From Pseudomonas folii (GTDB lineage Bacteria > Pseudomonadota > Gammaproteobacteria > Pseudomonadales > Pseudomonadaceae), in assembly GCF_014357575.1 (NCBI RefSeq), contig NZ_JACONW010000054.1, positions 1 to 35,290 on the forward strand: a stretch of DNA of 35,290 nucleotides, in the 5' to 3' direction. Each line of letters begins with the position of its first letter. Position 1 is the first letter of the stretch. A program made the translations under genes and the position numbers. The notes below the pieces were generated by a model that saw only the letters and a program-made list of their open reading frames with translations, was not told the DNA's origin and made no database searches. Shown here in pieces: positions 17,126-25,795 of this stretch.

Positions 17126-18607
17126 TCAGGCGATCGCACCCAGAAGCTTTTCCCATTCCTTGTTTTCTTTCTTCGAAACGCCACCCAGCAGATCAAGGGC
17201 CTGACGCAGGCGGAAGCGGGTCAGGTCCGGGCCCAGGATTTCCATCGCGTCCGTCACCGAGACGGAATTGGCTTGCCCGGTAATCGCGGCAAACATCAGC
17301 GGCATGGCATCACGCAGCTTGAGCTCCAGATGCTCGACCACAGCCTGGATGCTGCCCATGATCTGGTCCTTCTCCCACTGACGCAGGGACTCCAGCTTCC
17401 ACAGGATCAACTGCATGACCTGACGCACCTGGTCAGCAGACAGCTTCTTGTGTTCGAACAGTTTGGCATCCGGCGTGACGCCACCGGCGAAGAAGAAACC
17501 GGCCAGCGGCGCAACCTGACTGAAGGTCTCCACCCTGCCCTGCACGTGCGGAGCGATCTTCATCATGTATTCAGGGTTCAACGCCCAGTGCTGAAGGCGC
17601 GAAGCGAACTCTTCTACCGGAAGTTCACGCAGCCACTGACCATTGAGCCATGAAAGCTTCTCGATATCGAAGATCGGGCCGCCCAGAGAAACCCGCGACA
17701 GATCGAAATGCTCGACCATTTCCTCCAGGGAAAACTTCTCGCGCTCGTCAGGCATCGACCAGCCCATACGGCCCAGGTAGTTGAGCATTGCTTCAGGCAT
17801 GAAACCCATGCGCTCGTAGAAAGTGACCGACGTCGGGTTCTTGCGCTTGGACAGCTTGCTCTTGTCCGGGTTACGCAGCAGCGGCATGTAGCACAACTGA
17901 GGCTTGTCCCAGCCAAAGTATTCATAAAGCAGGATCAGCTTGGGTGCCGACGGCAGCCACTCTTCACCGCGCAGCACGTGGGTGATGCCCATCAGGTGGT
18001 CATCGACGACGTTGGCCAGGAAGTAAGTCGGCAGGCCATCGGTCTTCATCAACACTTGCATGTCCATGCGATCCCATGGGATCTCGACCTCGCCGCGCAG
18101 CATGTCCGGCACGACGCAAACGCCCTCGGTCGGCACTTTCATGCGGATCACGTGAGGTTCGCCGGCCGCCAGACGACGGGCTACTTCTTCTTTGGATAGC
18201 AACAAGGCGCGGCCGTCATAGCGCGGCGTTTCGCCACGAGCGGTTTGCTCGGCACGCATTTGATCGAGCTCTTCTGCGGTGCAGAAACACGGGAAAGCGT
18301 GACCCAGCTCTACCAGCTGTTGCGCGTACTTCTGGTAGATGTCGCCCCGCTCGCTCTGCCGATATGGACCATGCGGACCACCGACATCCGGGCCTTCACT
18401 CCATTCAATACCCAGCCAGCGCAGCGCGTCGAAGATCTGCTGTTCCGACTCGCGGGTCGAACGCAGTTGATCGGTATCCTCGATACGCAGGATGAACTCA
18501 CCGCCGTGCTGCCTGGCAAAGCAATAGTTGAAAAGGGCGATATAAGCCGTGCCAACGTGAGGGTCGCCAGTGGGCGAAGGCGCGATGCGGGTACGAACGG
18601 TGGTCAT
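17126..18607 (-). CDS. gltX: Glutamyl-tRNA synthetase
   Basis: The 493-residue class I synthetase attaches glutamate to tRNA-Glu. The HIGH motif appears as HVGT (17–20) in [21 protein letters not shown], and the KMSKS motif as KLSKR (251–255). The C-terminal anticodon-binding part covers about residues 330–493. Length and the ATG at 18607 fit bacterial GluRS. It lies directly upstream of two tRNA-Glu genes on the same strand, but these have their own promoter. Confidence 0.97.
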   Translation of the reverse strand: MTTVRTRIAPSPTGDPHVGTAYIALFNYCFARQHGGEFILRIEDTDQLRSTRESEQQIFDALRWLGIEWSEGPDVGGPHGPYRQSERGDIYQKYAQQLVELGHAFPCFCTAEELDQMRAEQTARGETPRYDGRALLLSKEEVARRLAAGEPHVIRMKVPTEGVCVVPDMLRGEVEIPWDRMDMQVLMKTDGLPTYFLANVVDDHLMGITHVLRGEEWLPSAPKLILLYEYFGWDKPQLCYMPLLRNPDKSKLSKRKNPTSVTFYERMGFMPEAMLNYLGRMGWSMPDEREKFSLEEMVEHFDLSRVSLGGPIFDIEKLSWLNGQWLRELPVEEFASRLQHWALNPEYMMKIAPHVQGRVETFSQVAPLAGFFFAGGVTPDAKLFEHKKLSADQVRQVMQLILWKLESLRQWEKDQIMGSIQAVVEHLELKLRDAMPLMFAAITGQANSVSVTDAMEILGPDLTRFRLRQALDLLGGVSKKENKEWEKLLGAIA

Positions 18608-18694
18608 GAAAAATCCCGAAATAGGTCAAACAAGCCGTGAATATTAACAGGCGCCGAGGATACTGTGGGAGCCGAGCTTGCGCCGGGCGATGTC

Positions 18695-18784
18695 GTGGAA
18701 CCGGCTTTAGCCGGGAAGAGGCCAGTACAGGCGCTGAAAACGGGTCGTCTGAAATAACGCCTTCCCGGCTAAAGCCGGTCCCAC
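18695..18784. repeat. REP-like doublet, ACCGGCTTTAGCCGG type
   Basis: Arms 18695–18718 and 18761–18784 (GTGG[G/A]ACCGGCTTTAGCC and complement, one mismatch) surround a 42-base spacer. They belong to a different repeat family from the GCTTGC type, and the same family is seen at 22511–22597. Remnant TGTGGGAG (18664–18671) and CTCCCACA nearby suggest a REPIN nested around or beside it. Confidence 0.82.
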
Positions 18785-18827
18785 GTCAGCTTCTCCCACA
18801 TGATCCCGGCTTTAACTGGTCGAATCG

Positions 18828-20843
18828 CTAAACCGTCAGCAACCGCTCCCGCAGCTTGCCGATTTCGTCGCGCATCTGCGCTGCAGCTTCGAACTCCAGA
18901 TCGCGGGCCAACTGGTACATTTTCTCTTCCAGTTGCCGAATACGCTTGGTGATCTCGCTCGGTGAGCGCAGCTCGTTTTCGTACTTGGCGCTTTCTTCCG
19001 CCGCCTTGGCCATGCCTTTGCGCTTTTTGCTGCGCGAGCCCGGCACGGTGGCGCCTTCCATGATGTCGGCCACATCCTTGAATACGCCTTTTGGCGTGAT
19101 GCCATTGGCCAGGTTGAACGCGATCTGCTTGTCGCGACGCCGCTCGGTTTCGCCGATGGCGCGCTCCATGGAGCCGGTGATGCGATCCGCGTACAGAATC
19201 GCCCGCCCATTGAGGTTACGGGCCGCACGACCAATGGTCTGGATCAGTGAGCGCTCGGAACGCAGGAAGCCTTCCTTGTCCGCATCGAGAATCGCCACCA
19301 ACGACACTTCTGGCATATCCAGGCCTTCGCGCAGCAGGTTGATCCCCACCAATACATCGAAAGTCCCCAAACGCAGATCGCGGATAATCTCCACCCGCTC
19401 CACCGTATCGATGTCAGAGTGCAGATAACGCACCCGCACGCCGTGGTCTGCCAGGTAATCGGTCAGGTCTTCGGACATACGCTTGGTCAGCGTAGTGACC
19501 AGCACCCGCTCCTCCAGCGCAACGCGCTTGGTAATCTCCGAGAGCAGATCATCCACCTGGGTCAGCGCCGGACGAATCTCGATTTGCGGGTCTACCAGAC
19601 CGGTTGGCCGCACAACCTGCTCGACGATACGACCGGCGTGTTCGGCCTCGTAGTTGCCCGGTGTCGCCGAGACAAAGATCGTCTGCGGACTGACCGCTTC
19701 CCACTCGTCAAATCGCATCGGCCGGTTATCCAGTGCCGAAGGCAGACGGAACCCATATTCCACCAGGGTTTCCTTACGTGAGCGGTCGCCTTTGTACATG
19801 GCACCGACCTGCGGCACGCTGACGTGGGACTCGTCGATGACCAGCAGCGCATCAGGCGGCAGATAGTCGTACAGCGTGGGCGGCGGCGCGCCGGAAGGAC
19901 GCCCCGACAGGTAGCGCGAGTAGTTTTCAATGCCGTTGCAGTAACCCAGTTCCAGGATCATTTCCAGATCGAAACGGGTCCGCTGCTCAAGACGCTGGGC
20001 TTCAACCAGCTTGTTGTTGGTGCGCAGGTACTCAAGACGCTCCTGCAACTCGACCTTTATACCCTCCATCGCTTCAACCAGGGTTTCCCGTGGCGTGACG
20101 TAGTGGCTCTTGGGGTAGAAGGTAAAGCGTGGCAGCTTGCGGATCACCTCACCGGTCAGCGGGTCGAACGACGAAATGCTCTCCACCTCATCGTCGAACA
20201 ACTCGATGCGGATCGCTTCCAGATCCGACTCGGCGGGATAGATATCGATCACATCACCGCGCACCCGGAACGTGGCCCGGGCGAAATCCATGTCATTGCG
20301 GGTGTATTGCAGGTCAGCCAGGCGACGCAGCAAGGCGCGTTGATCGAGCTTGTCGCCGCGATCCACGTGCAACACCATGCGCAGATAGGTTTCCGGGCTG
20401 CCCAGACCATAAATGCAGGACACCGTGGTGACGATAATGGCGTCCTTGCGCTCCAGCAGCGCCTTGGTTGCGGAGAGACGCATTTGTTCGATGTGGTCGT
20501 TGATCGACGCATCCTTCTCAATGAAGGTATCCGACGACGGCACATACGCCTCAGGCTGATAGTAATCGTAATAAGAGACGAAATACTCCACGGCGTTGTT
20601 CGGGAAAAATGCCTTGAACTCTCCGTACAACTGCGCGGCCAGGGTCTTGTTCGGCGCGAGTACCAAGGTGGGGCGCTGCACCTGAGAGATCACGTTGGCG
20701 ATGCTGAATGTCTTGCCTGAGCCGGTCACACCCAGCAGGGTCTGGTGCGCCAGCCCGGCATCGATCCCTTCGACCAGCTGGCGAATAGCCTCTGGCTGAT
20801 CGCCAGCAGGCTCAAAACGGGTTACGAGCTGAAACTCGGACAT
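18828..20843 (-). CDS. uvrB: UvrABC system protein B
   Basis: The 671-residue damage-verification helicase acts with UvrA and UvrC in nucleotide excision repair. Visible features are Walker A (GSGKT, 41–45), the DNA-clamping beta-hairpin region [14 protein letters not shown], the motif-II DESH, and motif [13 protein letters not shown]-terminal UVR domain ([21 protein letters not shown]) contacts UvrC. The start at 20843 has AGAGG at good spacing; an in-frame extension to 20891 has no support. No CTGT-N8-ACAG LexA box is obvious upstream, but a strong leader hairpin overlaps the ribosome binding site. Confidence 0.97.
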   Translation of the reverse strand: MSEFQLVTRFEPAGDQPEAIRQLVEGIDAGLAHQTLLGVTGSGKTFSIANVISQVQRPTLVLAPNKTLAAQLYGEFKAFFPNNAVEYFVSYYDYYQPEAYVPSSDTFIEKDASINDHIEQMRLSATKALLERKDAIIVTTVSCIYGLGSPETYLRMVLHVDRGDKLDQRALLRRLADLQYTRNDMDFARATFRVRGDVIDIYPAESDLEAIRIELFDDEVESISSFDPLTGEVIRKLPRFTFYPKSHYVTPRETLVEAMEGIKVELQERLEYLRTNNKLVEAQRLEQRTRFDLEMILELGYCNGIENYSRYLSGRPSGAPPPTLYDYLPPDALLVIDESHVSVPQVGAMYKGDRSRKETLVEYGFRLPSALDNRPMRFDEWEAVSPQTIFVSATPGNYEAEHAGRIVEQVVRPTGLVDPQIEIRPALTQVDDLLSEITKRVALEERVLVTTLTKRMSEDLTDYLADHGVRVRYLHSDIDTVERVEIIRDLRLGTFDVLVGINLLREGLDMPEVSLVAILDADKEGFLRSERSLIQTIGRAARNLNGRAILYADRITGSMERAIGETERRRDKQIAFNLANGITPKGVFKDVADIMEGATVPGSRSKKRKGMAKAAEESAKYENELRSPSEITKRIRQLEEKMYQLARDLEFEAAAQMRDEIGKLRERLLTV

Positions 20844-21229
20844 GACGTACCTCTTTGGTGGTTTACGCGCATACAGGCTCACGCAAGTCACAACGCGAAA
20901 ACCAAAGAACGGCGTGCGTCTGACCCGCTAGCGGATCAGTCGTACAGAATATGAAGTGATGAGACTACAGATGGAGTCGCCATCGCCAGCTTTCAACCCA
21001 CTACTTTCAACCTGCTGAATCGGCAGGTACTAAAGCGCCTCACTGCGGAATGCCGGTGGCAATATGACCAAAGGCGGACAAACAACTGCAAAAACCCACA
21101 AAAAACCCGTCACCGGCTGTCGCCCCGGTCCGCGATGCTCTCTATACTGACTCCCCGATTGTGCACCGCTCTGGCGCATTCGGTTCAGAGCGGGTTTCCC
21201 CTCACCCCTCACACAGAGCCGCCACAAAA
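20844..21229. other. uvrB–aminotransferase divergent intergenic region
   Basis: This 386-bp gap has no convincing gene. It holds a hairpin at 20853–20907 in the uvrB leader and a 20-base dyad at 20920–20939 (CTGA[C/T]CCGCTAGCGG[A/G]TCAG). TATACT at 21143–21148 is a possible -10 for the aminotransferase, without a clear -35. Confidence 0.5.
20853..20907 (-). promoter_or_regulatory. Hairpin at the uvrB ribosome binding site
   Basis: In the minus-strand transcript, CUUUGGU-UUU-CGCG pairs with CGCG-u-AAA-cc-ACCAAAG, giving 14 base pairs with small bulges around a 24-base loop. The 3' arm ends directly at the AGG of the Shine-Dalgarno. It could modulate translation or mRNA stability. Confidence 0.45.
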
Positions 21230-22426
21230 ATGAGCCTGTTCTCCGCTGTCGAAATGGCACCACGCGATCCTATCCTGGGCCTCAACGAAGCATTCAACGC
21301 CGATACCCGCACCACCAAGGTCAATCTTGGCGTGGGCGTCTATTGCAACGAAGAAGGACGTATTCCCCTTCTGCGCGCCGTTGCCGAAGCAGAGAATATT
21401 CGCGTGGCTCAACACGCTCCTCGTGGCTACCTGCCGATCGACGGCATCGCGGCTTACGACCTTGCCGTACAAAAACTGCTGCTGGGTGCCGATTCGCCGC
21501 TGATCGCTTCCGGCCGCGTTCTGACCACTCAGGCCGTGGGTGGCACCGGCGCACTGAAGATCGGCGCTGACTTCCTCAAGCAACTGCGCCCCGATGCCGT
21601 CGTGGCCATCAGCGATCCAAGCTGGGAAAACCACCGAGCCCTGTTTGAAACTGCCGGTTTCCCGGTGCAGAACTATCGCTACTATGATGCGACCAGCCAT
21701 GACGTGAACCGTTCCGGCATGCTGGAAGACCTGCAGAATCTGCCATCCGGCTCGATCGTCGTACTGCACGCCTGCTGCCACAACCCGACCGGCGTAGACC
21801 TGACGCTGGACGACTGGAAAAAAGTGCTGGAAGTGGTCAAGAGCAAAGGCCACGTGCCGTTCCTGGACATGGCGTATCAGGGCTTCGGCACCGGCATTGA
21901 CGAAGATGCGGTTGCAGTTCGTCTGTTCGCTGAATCCGGCCTGACATTCTTTGCTTCCAGCTCGTTCTCCAAATCCTTCTCGCTGTACGGCGAACGTGTC
22001 GGCGCGCTGTCGATCATCACTGACTCGAAAGAAGAGACCGCCCGCGTCCTGTCCCAGGTCAAGCGCGTGATCCGCACCAACTACTCCAACCCGCCGACGC
22101 ATGGCGCAACCATCGTTGCCGCGGTACTCAACAGCCCTGAACTGCGCGCCAAGTGGGAAGAAGAGCTGGGCGAAATGCGCGTACGCATAAAGAGCATGCG
22201 CAAGGGGATGGTCGAGCGTCTTGCCAACAACCCTGCGGGCCAGGATTTCAGCTTCGTGGGTCGTCAGAGCGGTATGTTCTCCTACTCAGGCCTGACCACC
22301 GAGCAGGTGCATCGCCTGCGTAACGAGTTCGGCATCTACGCCCTCGACACCGGCCGCATCTGCGTTGCTGCGCTGAACCAGAGCAACATCGATACCGTGT
22401 GCAAGGCGATTATCCAGGTGATCTAA
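21230..22426 (+). CDS. tyrB: Aromatic amino acid/aspartate aminotransferase (class I PLP)
   Basis: The 398-residue enzyme transfers amino groups between aromatic amino acids or aspartate and 2-oxoglutarate. The PLP lysine is K248 in SSSFSKSFSLYGERVG. NPTGVDLT, the MAYQGFG loop and the C-terminal DTGRICVAALN match the TyrB/AspC/PhhC subfamily. The start at 21230 gives the family-typical MSLFSAVEMAPRDPILGL; an upstream in-frame ATG at 21161 is not supported. It is transcribed divergently from uvrB and followed by a clear terminator. TyrB and AspC specificity cannot be separated by eye. Confidence 0.9.
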   Translation: MSLFSAVEMAPRDPILGLNEAFNADTRTTKVNLGVGVYCNEEGRIPLLRAVAEAENIRVAQHAPRGYLPIDGIAAYDLAVQKLLLGADSPLIASGRVLTTQAVGGTGALKIGADFLKQLRPDAVVAISDPSWENHRALFETAGFPVQNYRYYDATSHDVNRSGMLEDLQNLPSGSIVVLHACCHNPTGVDLTLDDWKKVLEVVKSKGHVPFLDMAYQGFGTGIDEDAVAVRLFAESGLTFFASSSFSKSFSLYGERVGALSIITDSKEETARVLSQVKRVIRTNYSNPPTHGATIVAAVLNSPELRAKWEEELGEMRVRIKSMRKGMVERLANNPAGQDFSFVGRQSGMFSYSGLTTEQVHRLRNEFGIYALDTGRICVAALNQSNIDTVCKAIIQVI

Positions 22427-22442
22427 GCCTTCACCGTGGTGA

Positions 22443-22485
22443 AAAAAAGGGAAGCAGACGAGTGTCTGGCTTCCCTTTTTTATTT
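22443..22485 (+). terminator. Intrinsic terminator of the aminotransferase gene
   Basis: GGGAAGC-AGAC–loop–GTCT-g-GCTTCCC is followed by TTTTTT, starting about 20 bases after the stop codon. Confidence 0.9.
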
Positions 22486-22510
22486 GTATCCCATTTTATT
22501 TGTATCCCGC

Positions 22511-22597
22511 AGGACCGGCTTCAGCCGGGAGGGCGTCGGGACATTCGACAAATCTTTCTTCGCCAGAAACACTGCTCTCCCGGCTAAAGCCGGTCCT
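22511..22597. repeat. REP-like doublet, ACCGGCTTTAGCCGG type
   Basis: Arms AGGACCGGCTTCAGCCGGGAG (22511–22531 region) and CTCCCGGCTAAAGCCGGTCCT (22577–22597) are complementary with one mismatch. They are the same family as 18695–18784. Confidence 0.82.
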
Positions 22598-22828
22598 ACA
22601 AGGTCAAGGGCTGAGCAAGCGTGCAGGCAGGTATGATCCCTCACAGAAAAATTAACCCAGCATAGCCACGCCTCGAACCTTTGTACCAACTCCGATACAT
22701 TCCAGACATGCCTCCGACACCCCTTCACGCCACCCTTTCGCCGCGCCCCCCGGCGAAGTAGCATGGCGGGTAGCGTTGATCTTCAATAGCGGCCAGTGAT
22801 GGCGGCATCACCAGGCAGTGGTCGCATC

Positions 22829-23578
22829 ATGCAATCAACCGAAACTTCAGCTGAAATCCCACAAAGCAGCGACCAGCGCTGGAATACCCGCGCCCTGATC
22901 GTCGACGACGATGTACCGATTCGCGAATTGCTCTGCGATTACCTGGCACGCTTCAACATCCAGTGCCGGGGCGTGACCGACGGCACTGAAATGCGCAAGG
23001 CGCTGGAAGAAGAAAACTTCGACGTCATCGTCCTAGACCTCATGCTGCCCGGCGAAGACGGCCTGTCACTGTGTCGCTGGCTGCGCAGCACCTCGGACAT
23101 CCCGATTCTGATGCTCACTGCCCGCTGTGAACCCACCGACCGGATCATTGGTCTGGAGCTGGGTGCCGACGATTACATGGCCAAACCTTTCGAGCCTCGC
23201 GAACTCGTCGCCCGTATCCAGACCGTGTTGCGCCGCGTGCGTGATGATCGCAACGATGAGCGCTCCACCGTACGTTTCGATGCCTGGCGCCTCAACAGCG
23301 TGCTGCGCCAATTGATCGCCGCCGATGGTCTGGTGGTGCCACTGTCCAACGCTGAATTCCGCCTGTTGCGTGTTTTTCTGGAACGTCCGCGTCGGGTATT
23401 GAGCCGTGAGCAACTGCTGGACGCCGCTCGCGGTCGCTCCATAGAAGCCTTTGATCGCAGCATTGACCTGCTGGTCTCACGCCTGCGTCAGAAGCTGGGA
23501 GATGACCCGAAAAATCCACAGCTGATCAAAACCGTTCGCGGTGAGGGTTACCTGTTCGATGCAAGGGATATTGGTTGA
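22829..23578 (+). CDS. OmpR-family response regulator
   Basis: The 249-residue protein has a receiver domain (about 20–135) with acidic pocket VDDD (25–28), phospho-acceptor D70 (VLDLMLPGEDG) and K119 (YMAKPF). A winged-helix DNA-binding domain follows (about 150–245, ending RQKLGDDPKNPQLIKTVRGEGYLF). Receiver residues resemble OmpR itself (LMLPGEDGLS, DRIIGLELGADDY). The start is uncertain: ATG at 22829 is used here, and ATG at 22799 is also in frame; neither has a strong ribosome binding site. The sensor gene overlaps its end. Target genes are unknown, but the EF-hand gene directly downstream is a candidate. Confidence 0.88.
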   Translation: MQSTETSAEIPQSSDQRWNTRALIVDDDVPIRELLCDYLARFNIQCRGVTDGTEMRKALEEENFDVIVLDLMLPGEDGLSLCRWLRSTSDIPILMLTARCEPTDRIIGLELGADDYMAKPFEPRELVARIQTVLRRVRDDRNDERSTVRFDAWRLNSVLRQLIAADGLVVPLSNAEFRLLRVFLERPRRVLSREQLLDAARGRSIEAFDRSIDLLVSRLRQKLGDDPKNPQLIKTVRGEGYLFDARDIG

Positions 23579-24633
23579 TCCGCTCCGCTGACACCCTCTT
23601 CGCCCGCCTATTTGGGGGCGCGTTGATTGCTATTTTGCTCGCGCACCTGCTGGCGTTCATGTGGTTCAGGTTCTACGGGTTTCCACCACCACCGCCTCCA
23701 CCCATGTCCGAGTCAGGGCAGCAGATCGAAGGACGTGCTTTTCAGCGTCCAGAGAACGGTCCGCCGCCGGGCCACAGACCACCGTTTTTCCGCGGTCCTG
23801 TCGTGCCGCTGATCTTCCAGCTGATTACTCTGGTGATCGCTGCCTGGTACGGCGCGAAGGCATTGAGCCGACCGATTCAACGGCTGAGCAATGCCGCCGA
23901 AAGACTCAGCGAAAACCTCGACAGCCCACCCATGGAAGTCAAAGGTCCGTTGGAAGCCCGGCAGGCCGCACAGACATTCAACCTGATGCAGCAACGCATC
24001 CGCGAGCAGGTGCAACAGCGCGGGCGCATGCTTGCAGCCGTCTCCCATGACCTGCGCACGCCCCTTTCGCGCCTGAAACTGCGGGTCGAGCAAATCGACG
24101 AACCCAGACTGCACGGGCAGATGACTCAGGATCTGAACGACATGATTGGCATGCTCGATGCCACGCTGACCTACCTGAATGAGCAACGTACCAGTGAAAT
24201 TGTGCAATTGTTCGATCTGCAGGCCTTGATTGAGTCCCTGGCTGAAAACGCTCAGGACAATGGCGATGACGTGCAATCCAGCGGCCAGTGCCTGCCGCTG
24301 AAGACCCAGCCCATGGCCCTGCGCTCGTGCATCAATAACCTGATCGACAATGCGCTGCGTTATGCCGGTCAGGCGCGGGTCGAGATTATCGATGACGCGC
24401 AACACGTGCGCGTCATGGTGATTGATCACGGCCCCGGGATCAGCATCGAGCACCATGAAGCCGTGTTTGAGCCCTTCTACCGTCTGGAGGGCTCGCGCAA
24501 CCGCAACTCCGGTGGCGTCGGTATGGGCATGACCATCGCCCGCGACGCCGCCCGGCGCATGGGCGGCGATTTGTCACTGGCCGAAACCCCAGGTGGCGGC
24601 CTGACCGCAATGCTGGTCTTGCCGCGCTTCTGA
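23575..24633 (+). CDS. Two-component sensor histidine kinase with short Pro-rich periplasmic loop
   Basis: The 352-residue kinase starts with TTG overlapping the response-regulator stop by four bases, implying translational coupling. It has two membrane helices (about 12–34 and 76–97) around a roughly 40-residue periplasmic loop with seven consecutive prolines (37–43) and further Pro/Gly/His runs (PPPGHRPPFF). A HAMP-like segment, the H-box with H158 (AAVSHDLRTPLSRLKLR), N-box NLIDNALRYA and G-boxes DHGPGIS and GVGMGMTIA follow. All catalytic motifs are present. The loop has no cysteine and is too short for a folded sensor domain, so sensing in the membrane or through a partner protein is likely. 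Confidence 0.9.
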   Translation: MIRSADTLFARLFGGALIAILLAHLLAFMWFRFYGFPPPPPPPMSESGQQIEGRAFQRPENGPPPGHRPPFFRGPVVPLIFQLITLVIAAWYGAKALSRPIQRLSNAAERLSENLDSPPMEVKGPLEARQAAQTFNLMQQRIREQVQQRGRMLAAVSHDLRTPLSRLKLRVEQIDEPRLHGQMTQDLNDMIGMLDATLTYLNEQRTSEIVQLFDLQALIESLAENAQDNGDDVQSSGQCLPLKTQPMALRSCINNLIDNALRYAGQARVEIIDDAQHVRVMVIDHGPGISIEHHEAVFEPFYRLEGSRNRNSGGVGMGMTIARDAARRMGGDLSLAETPGGGLTAMLVLPRF

Positions 24634-24690
24634 GCGGACGTAACGACGCCGATACACAGCCCACATACCCTCGACACCTGCCCCCAGGAA

Positions 24691-24725
24691 GATTGACAAG
24701 CCGGTGCACCGTCACCGGATCAATC
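24691..24725 (+). promoter_or_regulatory. Hairpin in the leader of the EF-hand gene
   Basis: GATTGA (24691–24696) pairs with TCAATC (24720–24725), and CCGGTG (24701–24706) with CACCGG (24713–24718), twelve pairs in all around a 6-base loop. It ends six bases before the Shine-Dalgarno GAGGGAG. It could be a leader structure or a terminator-like end for the kinase transcript; there is no T-run. Confidence 0.5.
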
Positions 24726-24745
24726 AACCTGAGGGAGTCAGCCTG

Positions 24746-25480
24746 ATGATCAGTGGCGTTAGTAACAACAGCTATTCGAGCTACACCAGCTCCAGCGCAA
24801 GTACCGCTGCGAGCAAGAAATTCCAGGAGCAATTGCTGGCCAAACTGGACACCGATGGCGACGGCAGTGTCAGTAAAGATGAGCTGAGCGCCGCAAATTC
24901 GTCCTCCGACAGCAAGGACGGCATTACTGTTACGCTGAGTGAAGCGTTCAGCAGCCTGGACAGCAACGAAGATGACACCCTCGACGCCGATGAGCTGGCA
25001 GCTCTCACCCCGCCACCGCCTCCAGGCGGCCAGCCTGCGACCGATGTCGCCGAGGACGTGCTCAGCGCGCTGGACACCGACGGCGACGGTACAGTAAGCA
25101 GCGACGAGCTGACCGCCGGCTTGAGCAGCGCGGGCAGCACCGCCGATAGCGCCCAGGTGTTTGATGCACTGGACACCAACAAGGACGGCACCGTCAGCCT
25201 TGAAGAACTGACCGCCAGCCTGCAACCGCAACAGCCCCCTGCTCCACCGGCCTCGACACAGCAATCCAGCGATCAGTTGTTCAGCTCGCTGGACGCTGAT
25301 GGCAACGGCAGCATCAGCGCCGATGAACTCACCAGCGCCCTTGGCGCCACCTCAAACGACGGCACAACCGCCGAAAACAAAGCCTCTGAGGCCTTGAGCA
25401 GAATGGTTGCAGCATTGACCGAGCGTTACGACACCAGCGGCAACAAGCCGGTCGGCAAGTATCTCGATACGGCTGCCTGA
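24746..25480 (+). CDS. Five-EF-hand calcium-binding protein with Ser-rich N-terminus
   Basis: The 244-residue acidic protein carries five 12-residue EF-hand loops at 35–46, 72–83, 110–121, 143–154 and 183–194. Four are canonical (such as DTDGDGTVSSDE). The second (DSNEDDTLDADE) has Asp for the usual Gly at position 6. Pro-rich linkers (89–97 and 161–168) separate loops 2/3 and 4/5. The first 23 residues are very rich in Ser, Thr and Asn with no charge, and there is no Sec signal, lipobox or membrane segment. The start at 24746 follows GAGGGAG at eight bases. It lies 112 bases after the sensor kinase. It may be a calcium buffer, sensor or secreted protein; similar Ser-rich EF-hand proteins occur in plant-pathogenic bacteria. 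Confidence 0.85.
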   Translation: MISGVSNNSYSSYTSSSASTAASKKFQEQLLAKLDTDGDGSVSKDELSAANSSSDSKDGITVTLSEAFSSLDSNEDDTLDADELAALTPPPPPGGQPATDVAEDVLSALDTDGDGTVSSDELTAGLSSAGSTADSAQVFDALDTNKDGTVSLEELTASLQPQQPPAPPASTQQSSDQLFSSLDADGNGSISADELTSALGATSNDGTTAENKASEALSRMVAALTERYDTSGNKPVGKYLDTAA

Positions 25481-25795
25481 TGTGAGACCTTTGCCTGATA
25501 GACCTCTGTCAGGCAAAGCACAAAACCTGTGACGCCTCCGTTGTCCAGACGCCGCGCTGTCGCGTAGAAACAAGGACCCTGTAGGAGTGAGCTTGCTCGC
25601 GATAGCTGTCGATCTGTTAAGAAGATGTCGTCTGACCTGACGTGATCGCGAGCAAGCTCACTCCTACAGATCCAATGTTTGCCAAACGAGCGCAGCGTTT
25701 CAGCAACATCAAAACGCATCCTGATTCTGCGCCAGTGGACGAACTTGTCCCCATCGTCACCGGTCTGACATTTGCCTGCCTATTGAGTACCGCAA
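25481..25795. other. Intergenic region after the EF-hand gene
   Basis: This 315-bp gap holds a perfect 10-bp hairpin (CTTTGCCTGA 25489–25498 with TCAGGCAAAG 25509–25518, no T-run) and a REPIN. About 125 bp follow before the transporter start without a clear promoter. Confidence 0.5.
25580..25668. repeat. REPIN (REP doublet)
   Basis: Perfect 24-bp arms (25580–25603 and 25645–25668) beginning TGTAGGAGTGAGCTTGCTC are a textbook Pseudomonas REP pair. Confidence 0.92.

Larger units (their letters stand above)
22427..22828. other. Intergenic region between the aminotransferase and two-component genes
   Basis: This 402-bp gap holds the aminotransferase terminator and a REP-like doublet, then about 230 bp without a recognised motif. 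The stretch near 22680–22705 (TTGTACC…GATACATTCC) has two similar half-sites that could bind the response regulator; this is only suggestive. Confidence 0.4.

Noticed and set aside
22480..22764. Minus-strand open frame of 94 codons downstream of the aminotransferase
   Set aside because: It runs through the REP doublet and terminator, starts without a ribosome binding site and has no family-like features.
24746..25480. Flagellin-like or adhesin repeat protein
   Set aside because: The acidic repeats fit the 12-residue EF-hand pattern with correct ligand spacing, not adhesin or flagellin repeats.
25489..25518. Intrinsic terminator of the EF-hand gene
   Set aside because: The 10-bp stem is perfect but is followed by GCACAAAACC rather than a T-run, so it is listed only as a dyad in the intergenic entry.
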